In this document: piece after piece, positions 1 to 6,611 of the stretch
Layout: each line of letters opens with the position of its first letter
How positions within the stretch are numbered: the first letter of the stretch is position 1
From: DATKKK01 sp035542975
Lineage (GTDB): Archaea > Thermoproteota > Bathyarchaeia > Bathyarchaeales > Bathycorpusculaceae
NCBI GenBank assembly: GCA_035542975.1
Contig: DATKKK010000089.1
Location: 1 to 9,213 of the forward strand
DNA length: 9,213 nt
Direction: 5' to 3'
Translations under genes and position numbers: made by a program
The notes under the pieces: generated by a model
Told to the model about the DNA's origin: nothing
Seen by the model: only the letters and a program-made list of their open reading frames with translations
The model's database searches: none

Positions 1-360
1 TCAGACCGCGTTGGAATACTGCACAGAGGAAAACTGCTAGTATGCGAGACGCCCAAGAAACTTAAAGACAGCATCCCAGGCGGTGACATCGTGGAAATCC
101 AGCTTGAAAAAGAGCCGCCAGCACAGATTATCAAGGAACTCAAGGGGTTCAAGGAAGTCGTGGACATAGTAAACATACAACCTTCCAGTTTACGCCTTTA
201 CCTGAACAACGTCGAAGAATTTGTCCCTCGCATGATGAACATGTTAGTCAAGAAAAGCGTGCCAATCAAGTCAATACACATGACCGAACCAAGCCTCGAC
301 GACGTGTTCGTACACTACACGGGCTTGACGATTGAAGAGGCTCAGAAAGGTGGAGAGTGA
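1..360 (+). CDS. ABC transporter ATP-binding protein, C-terminal part (5' end outside window)
   Basis: The frame is open from the first base, so the 119 residues seen are the end of a longer protein, and the internal GTG at 91 is not the real start. The first visible residues, DRVGILHRGKLL, match the segment that follows the H-loop in ABC ATPases (typical form: DRV-I--GK-V). The Walker A, Q-loop, signature and Walker B motifs must lie upstream of the window. The C-terminal 70 residues form the accessory domain of DrrA/CcmA/YhbF-type exporter ATPases, ending in the typical SLDDVFVHYTG motif. The protein would hydrolyse ATP on the cytoplasmic face to drive the two permeases encoded immediately downstream. 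The substrate cannot be deduced; this class covers drugs, lipids and polysaccharides. The 3' end carries a purine-rich stretch (349-360) that probably serves as ribosome binding site for the next gene, which implies co-transcription. Confidence 0.9.
   Translation, partial: SDRVGILHRGKLLVCETPKKLKDSIPGGDIVEIQLEKEPPAQIIKELKGFKEVVDIVNIQPSSLRLYLNNVEEFVPRMMNMLVKKSVPIKSIHMTEPSLDDVFVHYTGLTIEEAQKGGE
349..360 (+). promoter_or_regulatory. Purine-rich ribosome binding site overlapping the ATPase stop codon
   Basis: The sequence GGTGGAGAGTGA contains partial matches to the archaeal anti-Shine-Dalgarno target (GGAGGTGAT) and includes the TGA stop of the ATPase. It is about 12 bases before ACG 368 and about 30 before GTG 386, so it speaks for translation of the permease beginning near 368. 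Confidence 0.45.
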
Positions 361-385
361 GCTCTAGACGAACAAGCTTCTGCTC

Positions 386-1135
386 GTGGTCGAAAGAGAC
401 GTCCGCCTCTTCTTCCAGTACAAATTCCTGATCATCATGCGCGCAATATGGTTCGTCTCACAGATAGTCCTGTTCGGACTGATTGCCTCACAACTCATCA
501 ACACACAAATCGTTCCAGACTACTTCCACTACTACGTGGCAGGACTTTCAGTCATGACACTCTACTCAGCAGCCATCTTCATAGGGTTCGACATCTACGA
601 AGAAGCCGAACACGGCGTCTTCGAATACCTACTCGCCCTACCAGTCACAAGAAAGCAGTTAGTGCTAGGACGATCCATAGGCGGAGGCTTACGAGCATTC
701 ATTTACGTGGGACCCCTAATGGCATTATCCCTATACGTCATAGGCTCGCTTAACCCTCTAAACTTTTTAGTAACTTTACTTGCGCTTTTCCTGTTCGCCT
801 TCGGCGTCTCAGGCATGAGCATCACGATAGCCGTGGCGATAAAATCCAGCGACCGTTTTGACATTCTGATGGGAGTCCTAGACGCCCTTATCGTCCGCTT
901 GAGCACCGCCATGTACCCCTTGGCGATCGTTCAGAGCGCAAACCCTCTGTACGGTGGAGTCGCAAGTTTCAACCCACTCACGTTCGTCTCAGACCTGTTC
1001 CGCTGGGGAACCAACATCATAACCCTAGACAACCCCTTACTGCCCTTGCTCGGGGTAATAGCGTTCTTCGGGTTCTTCACGTTTATAGGCGTAGTAATCT
1101 ACGACAGACGCATAGAAGGAGGAGGCTGGCAGTAG
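386..1135 (+). CDS. ABC-2 type transporter permease (first of a pair)
   Basis: This integral membrane protein of 249 residues has about six hydrophobic segments (roughly residues 14-37, 47-68, 101-122, 125-150, 160-180 and 217-239). It shows the ABC-2 layout: a charged cytoplasmic N-terminus (VERDVRLFFQYK), an amphipathic coupling region (E--EHGVFEYLLALPVTRKQLVLGR), a GVSGMSI stretch, and an NPLTFVSDLFRW motif before the last helix. It is clearly homologous to the next gene, so the two probably form a heterodimeric channel with the upstream ATPase. GTG 386 is the first usual start codon in frame, but it lies about 30 bases from the purine-rich site at 349-360. Reading six codons further upstream gives T-N-K-L-L-L from an ACG at 368. 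That extension aligns exactly with the N-terminus of the sister permease and sits at a better distance from the site. The annotated start is therefore doubtful; the rest of the frame is secure. Confidence 0.88.
   Translation: MVERDVRLFFQYKFLIIMRAIWFVSQIVLFGLIASQLINTQIVPDYFHYYVAGLSVMTLYSAAIFIGFDIYEEAEHGVFEYLLALPVTRKQLVLGRSIGGGLRAFIYVGPLMALSLYVIGSLNPLNFLVTLLALFLFAFGVSGMSITIAVAIKSSDRFDILMGVLDALIVRLSTAMYPLAIVQSANPLYGGVASFNPLTFVSDLFRWGTNIITLDNPLLPLLGVIAFFGFFTFIGVVIYDRRIEGGGWQ
1118..1126 (+). promoter_or_regulatory. Strong Shine-Dalgarno site for the second permease
   Basis: A GGAGGAGG-type tract lies inside the last codons of the first permease, about ten bases before the TTG at 1136. It decides in favour of this non-ATG start over the ATG codons further inside the frame. 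Confidence 0.6.
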
Positions 1136-1921
1136 TTGAAAGGAATCCTCTACATGCTAGAACATGACTTCCGCAACTTCTTCCGCTACAAATGGTGGCT
1201 CGTAGGCTTAATTAGCATGAACCTAGCTGACTTGTTCATAATGGCCATCGTTTACAACCGCATGCTAAGCACAAGCGTGCAAGAACAAATCACGAGCTAC
1301 TTCAACTTCTTTGCCCCAGGTCTCGCCGTCACGGGTTTATTTGCCTCCGCGTTTATGATTGGTCGTGAGATAAACATGGAACGTAGAAGAGAGGTACATC
1401 ATTACATGCTAAGTTTGCCCATGACAAGGCTCGATTTAGCTGTTGGGCGCGTGCTTTCAGGCGGACTTCGCGGCATGCTCTACATGTCGCCTCTTCTAGT
1501 AACCTGCTTCATTTTCCTCGGTCTCCCAACCTTTACCCAACTACTCCTCATCCTAGCCGTCCTCTTCTTGCTAGCCACGGGCATCTCTGGCTTAAGCATA
1601 GCCATAGCCGTATCAACGGCAAGCCTAGAAAAATTCATAACCGCCCGAGGCTTGGTCTACTACACGTTATTCTTCTGCAGCAGCGTCTTCTACCCACTCT
1701 CCCTAATTCAACAGCTAGGAAAAGATGGTAAATTCCCACAGTTTCTCGTAACCTTGGCTGAAATCAACCCGTTGAGCAGCGCATCAGACATGATTCGCTC
1801 TTTCCTGCTTCCAAACTACATGCCTTTCTCCTTGAACATGGTCGCAAACGTTATTGTCTTTTCCACAATCTTCACGTTCAGTGCAGCCTTCGCCTACATG
1901 AAGATTATAGAAAGAAAATAA
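1136..1921 (+). CDS. ABC-2 type transporter permease (second of a pair)
   Basis: This 261-residue membrane protein has about six predicted transmembrane stretches (roughly residues 20-40, 57-76, 108-126, 132-155, 168-190 and 236-256). It shares the whole plan of the preceding permease: LEHDFRNFFRYKWW at the N-terminus, a coupling region with YMLSLPMTRLDLAVGR, then GGLRGMLYMSPLL, GISGLSIAIAV and INPLSSASDMIRSF. It would form the second half-channel of the exporter. TTG 1136 directly abuts the stop codon of the previous gene, and a GGAGGAGG tract about ten bases upstream supports this start and translational coupling. Codons are strongly C-ending, like the previous gene. A T-run (1923-1927) follows the stop and probably ends the operon. 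Substrate unknown. Confidence 0.9.
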   Translation: MKGILYMLEHDFRNFFRYKWWLVGLISMNLADLFIMAIVYNRMLSTSVQEQITSYFNFFAPGLAVTGLFASAFMIGREINMERRREVHHYMLSLPMTRLDLAVGRVLSGGLRGMLYMSPLLVTCFIFLGLPTFTQLLLILAVLFLLATGISGLSIAIAVSTASLEKFITARGLVYYTLFFCSSVFYPLSLIQQLGKDGKFPQFLVTLAEINPLSSASDMIRSFLLPNYMPFSLNMVANVIVFSTIFTFSAAFAYMKIIERK

Positions 1922-1928
1922 CGTTTTT
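1922..1928 (+). terminator. T-tract after the ABC exporter operon
   Basis: A run of five T residues immediately follows the stop codon of the last exporter gene. Archaeal RNA polymerase often terminates at T-runs without a hairpin. A new promoter-like box follows at 1934, consistent with an operon boundary. Confidence 0.4.
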
Positions 1929-1933
1929 CACGG

Positions 1934-1942
1934 TTAAATTTA
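1934..1942 (+). promoter_or_regulatory. TATA-like box of the synthetase-kinase-nuclease operon
   Basis: TTAAATTTA lies in the only gap (70 bases) before the three-gene operon. Transcription would start about 25-30 bases downstream, near 1965, giving a leader of about 40 bases with a GAAGGT ribosome binding site in front of ATG 2007. Assigned by composition and position only. Confidence 0.45.
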
Positions 1943-2006
1943 TGAACATAAATGACATATCTTCTTACCTTCCAACCTTGACGGGCTTGATTTGAAGGTT
2001 AACTCT

Positions 2007-3362
2007 ATGGACGAAGTGAAAACCATCTTTGAACCGCAAAGCGTCATTCTGATAGGCTCAAGCACAATTAAAGAAAAAGTCGGAATGGCTTCACCGCAAC
2101 TTTTCAAAAGCGTAACCTACAACATGAAAAAATTTTTCCGTGATAAGACCTACGTTTTAGACGTTGACGGAAAAAACAGACATGCTGACTTATACAAATC
2201 AGCGAAGAAGCCTGAGCTCGCGGTCATCATGCTTCCTCCAGACCAGTCTGTGGTTGAAGCCGAAAAATCTGCGAAAGCCGGCGTCAAAGCACTTGTCATG
2301 ATCACAGGTGGCTACAAAAATCCACAACGCCAACGATTGCTCAAGCTTAAAGAGAAATACGGTGTGCGAATTCTGGGTCCAAACACGATAATGGGTGTGA
2401 TAAACACTGCCAACGGTTTAAACACGACCTTTGAACGGAACACGATGCCGACGAAAGGAAACATTGCCGTCATCTCGCAGAGCGGAGGAGTCGGCGCATG
2501 CCTACTCGACTGGGCATGCTTCTACAAGATCGGAATAAGCAAATTCGCCTTCGTCGGCGACAAAATAGACGTTGATGACGTGGATTTGCTGCAGTATTTC
2601 GGCGAGGACAAGAACACTAGAGTCATATGTCTCTACATGGAAGGAATAAAGAACGGACGCAAATTCATAGAAGAAGCAAGAAAAATTGTTAAGAAAAAAC
2701 CAATACTGGCCTTAAAAGGCGGAATAACAAAGGAATCTGCACAAAGAGCCAAATCGCATACCGCTTCAATCGCTGGTTCAGATGAAGTCTTCGACGCTGC
2801 GTTCAAGAAGGCGGGAATTATTCGAGTTGAGAACGTTGAAGAGTTGATGAACGCCGCCATAGCACTTTCGAAGCAGCCGCCCATGCAAGGAGACAACGTG
2901 GCCATAGTAAGCAACGTGGGCGGACCAGCCATATTAACAGGAGATGCAGTCGCCAGAAATGGCTTAAAACTTGCAACACTATCTGAGAAGATCAAAACTA
3001 CAATTGAAAGCTTGTATCCTGGCGTTGACGCAACCAACCCCATAGACATGATTGCCGACGCTAGAGCGGATCGATACCAAAAAGTGCTCGAGCTCGTTTT
3101 AAGCGACAAGAACGTGGACGGCGTGCTCGTGATTAACATGCTTAAGTCGACTTTCTTTGAGCCCTCAGACGCTAAAGTAATTCCAAAAGTAGCAAAAGAG
3201 TATTCTCGTAAACCTGTTGTTGATGTTCCTGCAGGAGGTGAAGACTTCGAGCTGGTGCACAAAGCTTTGCGCAATTCAAATGTTCCTGTGTACAATTTGC
3301 CTGAAAAAGCCGTGAAAGCTCTAAAAGTTTTGCGAACATACGGTTTGATTGTTAAGCATTAA
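2007..3362 (+). CDS. ADP-forming acyl-CoA synthetase alpha-subunit-like protein
   Basis: The family (acetate/acyl-CoA ligase, ADP-forming; related to succinyl-CoA synthetase) converts acyl-CoA, ADP and phosphate to acid, ATP and CoA through a phosphohistidine. The frame opens with an N-terminal CoA-binding Rossmann domain (about residues 5-125, starting FEPQSVILIGSS). Next come the flavodoxin-like ligase domain (about 135-290, with GNIAVISQSGGVGACLLDW) and a second ligase-CoA domain (about 295-450, with GDNVAIVSNVGGPAIL and ATNPIDMIADA). The catalytic loop KSHTASIAGSDEVFDAAF is intact, with His at about residue 251. The length of about 451 residues equals a stand-alone alpha subunit. The ATP-grasp beta subunit is neither fused nor encoded nearby. 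An upstream TTG (1992) would add five residues, but GAAGGT at 1994-1999 is well placed as ribosome binding site for ATG 2007, where the family usually starts. It could have an acyl substrate other than acetate, or a non-metabolic role; enzymatic activity would need a beta partner encoded elsewhere. Confidence 0.85.
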   Translation: MDEVKTIFEPQSVILIGSSTIKEKVGMASPQLFKSVTYNMKKFFRDKTYVLDVDGKNRHADLYKSAKKPELAVIMLPPDQSVVEAEKSAKAGVKALVMITGGYKNPQRQRLLKLKEKYGVRILGPNTIMGVINTANGLNTTFERNTMPTKGNIAVISQSGGVGACLLDWACFYKIGISKFAFVGDKIDVDDVDLLQYFGEDKNTRVICLYMEGIKNGRKFIEEARKIVKKKPILALKGGITKESAQRAKSHTASIAGSDEVFDAAFKKAGIIRVENVEELMNAAIALSKQPPMQGDNVAIVSNVGGPAILTGDAVARNGLKLATLSEKIKTTIESLYPGVDATNPIDMIADARADRYQKVLELVLSDKNVDGVLVINMLKSTFFEPSDAKVIPKVAKEYSRKPVVDVPAGGEDFELVHKALRNSNVPVYNLPEKAVKALKVLRTYGLIVKH

Positions 3363-3366
3363 ATAT

Positions 3367-5130
3367 ATGTTGCTGGATGCAGATTCTATTCTAAACAGCA
3401 GCCTCTCCTCCTTAGGTGAAACGTTGGCACAGTACACAAAAAACTTAAGTAAAGACTTAGTTGAACAGATTCTTGGTTTTTGTAGTGTTGTTGCTGGTTC
3501 GGGCAAGGTGACTGCGGCGTGTCGATGCAGTGATTTTGCTCTGGGGTTGTCTATCGACAAAAAAACCGTGGACGTTCTGCTGGTTATTTGTGGTTTTCAG
3601 CCTAGGTTGATGTCTTATTTTAAGGTTTTTGATGGTTGTAACGTGGCTATTCTAGCGGTTGATCAATGGGTTTTTGAACGAGATGTCGACAGAGGATTTC
3701 TCGGCGAGGCGTTGGCTGGTGGACTGATCTTTCCTTATGACACATTAGTGAATCCTGAATACTTTCGTGAGCAAGAAATCAAGTTGAAGAAACGCTTGGT
3801 TATAGAGCTTTTAGAAAATCTTGTATTAGGTTTTCCAGAGCTTTCCTATGAAATGTTCATTAAGCCTGAGTATTTCATGTACGAAACCATGCTGAGTAGA
3901 GCGAGACTTTTTCCGCCAACGATGTACAGTTCATTGGAATTTATCCAGCAGGAAGGTAAAATCGAGAGAATTGGACGAGTTCTCAATGGGTATCTAGAGG
4001 CGCTGAAACAGTTAGAAAAAGCAAACGTAATCTACTCATCGGATGGCTACGTGAAAATCTCAAAAGAGTTCGCGGATAAATGCAAAAGCAACAAAGTGCG
4101 ATTCACTAATCTCTTTAAGCCTGCACAAAGAACCTTGTTTGCGTCTTTAATCGGAGCCTTTCCGAGAATCATGAACTTTCTTTCTCAGAATCGGGAGCTA
4201 CTCCTCAGACTTCAGCATGCAACTGAAGAGAATTCAAAAATCATTAATCAGCTTGAAGTCCCTCAGAAGTACTTGTTTGTCTCCACGGCTCGCGGACGTG
4301 TTTCTTTGGCGAATAGAATGAACGTGGAATCGTTTATCGAGAAAGCGTTTCCAACAAGCAAAGTTGCTGAGGTAAAGATTGAAGGCATAGGCGGAGTTTT
4401 GAATGATGTTTACTTGATCAGGGTTTTTGTTGATGGTGAAGAGAAAAGGGTTGTTGCTAAACAGTTTAAAGATTGGTCGAGTATCAAGTGGTTTCCGCTT
4501 ACGTTGTGGACGGCTGGGACTCGGACGTTTGCGGTTTTAGGACGTTCGAGGCTTGAAAGAGAAATTGCAATCAATCAGTTGTTGAATTCGAAGGGTTTTC
4601 ATGTTCCCCAGATCCTCTATGTAAGTCCGACTGAACGTCTAGTTTTTATGGAGTATGTAGAAGGCGAAAACGTAAGGAACGTAATTAAGAGACTTGCAGT
4701 CTCCAAGTCTTCAAGCGAAGTGAAAAAAGACTTGACGATTATTGAGAGATTGGGTAAAAGGTTTGCGAAAGTCCATGCCATCGGCGTTGCGTTAGGTGAC
4801 ACGAAGCCTGAAAATGTGATGATGGGAAAACATGGAGAGATTTACTTGATGGATTTTGAGCAGGCGGCGAGGAACGGTGATAAGGTTTGGGATGTTGCTG
4901 AATTCTTATATTATGCTGGGCATGATATTCCGCCGTTCGTTGAAACTCGCACTGCTGAATGCATTACGGAAGCTTTCATAAGAGGCTATCTCGAAGGAGG
5001 CGGAAAAATTGAAACCGTCAAGAAAGCGGCTACCGCAAAATACACTAAGGTTTTCAGCGTGTTCACTCTTCCCCACATCATGCTTGCCGTTTCCAACATA
5101 TGCAGAAACGCAGATAAGCTGAAGGGTTAA
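3367..5130 (+). CDS. Multidomain protein with C-terminal protein-kinase-like/APH-like domain
   Basis: This protein of about 587 residues has a recognisable kinase fold in its last 260 residues. Visible elements (numbered from ATG 3367) are: a glycine-rich loop (EGIGGVLNDVYLI), the ATP-binding Lys in VVAKQF (about K365), the alpha-C Glu in RLEREIA (about E399), a hinge (LVFMEYVEGENV), the catalytic loop GDTKPEN (Asp about 478, Asn about 483), and a metal-binding DFE (about 496-498) instead of DFG. The DFE form and the WDVAEFLYYAGH continuation resemble aminoglycoside-phosphotransferase/RIO/Bud32-like kinases of archaea more than eukaryotic-type kinases. The first 175 residues are unrecognised. 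A stretch around TVDVLLVICGF, then LKKRLVIELLENL and RARLFPP, recalls archaeal nucleotidyltransferase-like regions, but I see no intact GS...DxD motif. Residues about 190-245 look like a winged helix (LEKANVIYSSDGYVKIS). ATG 3367 is four bases after the previous stop; TTG 3349 would overlap that gene by 14 bases. The T-rich codon use differs from the upstream genes. Target unknown. Confidence 0.78.
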   Translation: MLLDADSILNSSLSSLGETLAQYTKNLSKDLVEQILGFCSVVAGSGKVTAACRCSDFALGLSIDKKTVDVLLVICGFQPRLMSYFKVFDGCNVAILAVDQWVFERDVDRGFLGEALAGGLIFPYDTLVNPEYFREQEIKLKKRLVIELLENLVLGFPELSYEMFIKPEYFMYETMLSRARLFPPTMYSSLEFIQQEGKIERIGRVLNGYLEALKQLEKANVIYSSDGYVKISKEFADKCKSNKVRFTNLFKPAQRTLFASLIGAFPRIMNFLSQNRELLLRLQHATEENSKIINQLEVPQKYLFVSTARGRVSLANRMNVESFIEKAFPTSKVAEVKIEGIGGVLNDVYLIRVFVDGEEKRVVAKQFKDWSSIKWFPLTLWTAGTRTFAVLGRSRLEREIAINQLLNSKGFHVPQILYVSPTERLVFMEYVEGENVRNVIKRLAVSKSSSEVKKDLTIIERLGKRFAKVHAIGVALGDTKPENVMMGKHGEIYLMDFEQAARNGDKVWDVAEFLYYAGHDIPPFVETRTAECITEAFIRGYLEGGGKIETVKKAATAKYTKVFSVFTLPHIMLAVSNICRNADKLKG

Positions 5131-5132
5131 AC

Positions 5133-6473
5133 ATGGTTAAAAACGAAACAACTCTAACCTTTTACGGCGGAGTCAACGAAATAGGCGGAAACAAGATTCT
5201 CCTAAAGGACAGAGACACAAAGGTTTTCTTCGATTTCGGCATGTCGTTCGCCATGAAAAAACAATATTATTCTCCACCGTTTCTTTCACCGAAAAGCGAG
5301 AAGAGCCTTCAGGAACTCGGAATCCTCCCAAAACTCGAAGGCATTTACAGGTTTGACGAGAAAGAACCAGACATTGACGCCATATTTATTTCTCACGCCC
5401 ATCTTGATCATGTCGCTTACTTGTCTTTCGTAAAGCGCGAAATTCCAGTCTACTGTGGCGAAACCACGAAAACTATTCTGCAAACCTTAGGCGAGATACG
5501 CAGGACTGACTTGGAATTTGACGTGGAAGAATTGAACTTCTGTCCTTTTAGGACGAACCGCAAGCCTATTGTAATCGGCTCTTTGTCAATCGAACCAGTT
5601 CACGTTGATCATTCTATTCCAGGCGCCTATGGCTTTGTGGCTCACACATCTAATGGTTCCATCGCCTATACGGGCGATTTCAGAGTGCACGGTGCCAAGC
5701 CTGAAATGACACGTGAATTTGTTGAAAAGGCTAAGGCATCCGAACCTGCGGCCGTCGTTACTGAGGCTACAAACTTGACGGGTGCAACGATTTCTTCTGA
5801 AAAAGAAGTTGAAAGCAAGTTAGAAAGCATTGTTAGAAACGCCGAGGGCATCGTGCTCGCTGAATTTGCTTATGCAGACATTGATCGACTGAACAGTTTC
5901 TTTCAAACGGCAAAGAAAAATGAACGTTGTCTTGCGGTTTCACTTAAGCAAGCTCGCTTGTTAAAAGCGCTTTGCACAGATAAGAATTTGAATGTGCCAA
6001 ACCTAGATGATGACGACCTTATGATTTTCCGAAAATCCAAGGCAACAAGCTATAAATGGGAAAAGCAAATCATGGAGCAGTATCCTGATAAAGTGAAAAA
6101 CGCTTCTGACATCTCGAAACAGCAATGCAAAACAATTTTAGCCTTGTCGTTTTACGATTTGGAAGAGCTTTTAGGAATACAGCCTGAAGCAGGCAGTTGT
6201 TATGTTTTGTCAACTTCTGAGCCGTTCAACGAGGAAATGGAGATTGACTATGAAAAGCTGGTTAATTGGCTTAGACATTACGGTCTGCCTCAGTACCATG
6301 CACACGTTTCTGGACACATAATGCCACTCCAATTAAAGGCTCTCCTGGAAGAAATCAATGCGGACAGCATATTTCCGGTACACACGGAATACGCAGATTT
6401 GTTTGCCAAGTTCATGCGCAACCTAAACAGTAAAACATTGCCGCCTGAGAAAGGCAGAGAATACAAAATTTAA
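5133..6473 (+). CDS. RNase J-like metallo-beta-lactamase/beta-CASP nuclease
   Basis: The protein is a predicted two-metal hydrolase of 446 residues, close in length to archaeal RNase J, which degrades RNA 5' to 3' in the cytoplasm. Motifs in order are: GGVNEIGGNKILLKDRDT at the N-terminus; the metal motif SHAHLDH (residues 87-93; His 88, 90, 93 and Asp 92); VDHSIPGAYGF (His 160); YTGDFRVHG (Asp 182); TEATN at the MBL/beta-CASP junction; a beta-CASP insertion (about 215-370); HVSGH (His 395); and FPVHTE (His 417). All expected metal ligands are present, so it should be active. Compared with bacterial RNase J it lacks the C-terminal extension, and it has a longer loop before the first motif (YYSPPFLSPKSEKSLQELG). 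ATG 5133 lies two bases after the kinase stop, with GAAGGG just upstream, so translation is probably coupled. A divergent substrate (tRNA, mRNA or DNA) cannot be excluded. Confidence 0.87.
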   Translation: MVKNETTLTFYGGVNEIGGNKILLKDRDTKVFFDFGMSFAMKKQYYSPPFLSPKSEKSLQELGILPKLEGIYRFDEKEPDIDAIFISHAHLDHVAYLSFVKREIPVYCGETTKTILQTLGEIRRTDLEFDVEELNFCPFRTNRKPIVIGSLSIEPVHVDHSIPGAYGFVAHTSNGSIAYTGDFRVHGAKPEMTREFVEKAKASEPAAVVTEATNLTGATISSEKEVESKLESIVRNAEGIVLAEFAYADIDRLNSFFQTAKKNERCLAVSLKQARLLKALCTDKNLNVPNLDDDDLMIFRKSKATSYKWEKQIMEQYPDKVKNASDISKQQCKTILALSFYDLEELLGIQPEAGSCYVLSTSEPFNEEMEIDYEKLVNWLRHYGLPQYHAHVSGHIMPLQLKALLEEINADSIFPVHTEYADLFAKFMRNLNSKTLPPEKGREYKI

Positions 6474-6543
6474 GCATACATCATGCAGACTATTCTGATA
6501 CACTTCTGATAAAGCAATTTGCATCGAATATGCAGTTATCTAA

Positions 6544-6551
6544 GGGTTATA
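6544..6551 (+). promoter_or_regulatory. Upstream TATA-like box (alternative promoter)
   Basis: GTTATAAG in the 138-base gap between the nuclease and the channel gene could serve as a second, more distal promoter for the channel. It is weaker as evidence than the box at 6578. Confidence 0.25.
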
Positions 6552-6570
6552 AGAGCGTTGAAGCAAAGCG

Positions 6571-6585
6571 CAAAAATCTTATAAA
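6571..6585 (+). promoter_or_regulatory. BRE/TATA-like promoter of the MscL gene
   Basis: CAAAAATCTTATAAA has the archaeal arrangement of a purine-rich BRE-like stretch followed by TTATAAA. The expected transcription start about 25 bases after the box falls near 6607-6612, right at the GTG start. The mRNA is therefore probably leaderless or nearly so, which fits the lack of a Shine-Dalgarno site. Confidence 0.5.
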
Positions 6586-6611
6586 CCGTTGAAAAGCTAA
6601 GAGACTAAAGT

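Noticed and set aside
448..753. Plus-strand frame of about 100 codons inside the first permease
   Set aside because: It lies in the +2-type shifted frame of a clear membrane protein; its Arg/His/Thr-rich product is typical of shadow translation.
2633..3295. Long minus-strand open frame (220 codons) opposite the acyl-CoA synthetase gene
   Set aside because: The plus strand carries clear, ordered family motifs over the same span, while the minus product is serine-rich and motif-free; it is a shadow of the real gene's codon pattern.
3367..5130. Identification of the kinase domain as Bud32 of the KEOPS complex
   Set aside because: Bud32 is a small protein of about 200 residues with a DFG-type motif, often beside or fused to Kae1. 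This protein is about 590 residues with DFE, and no Kae1 gene is nearby.
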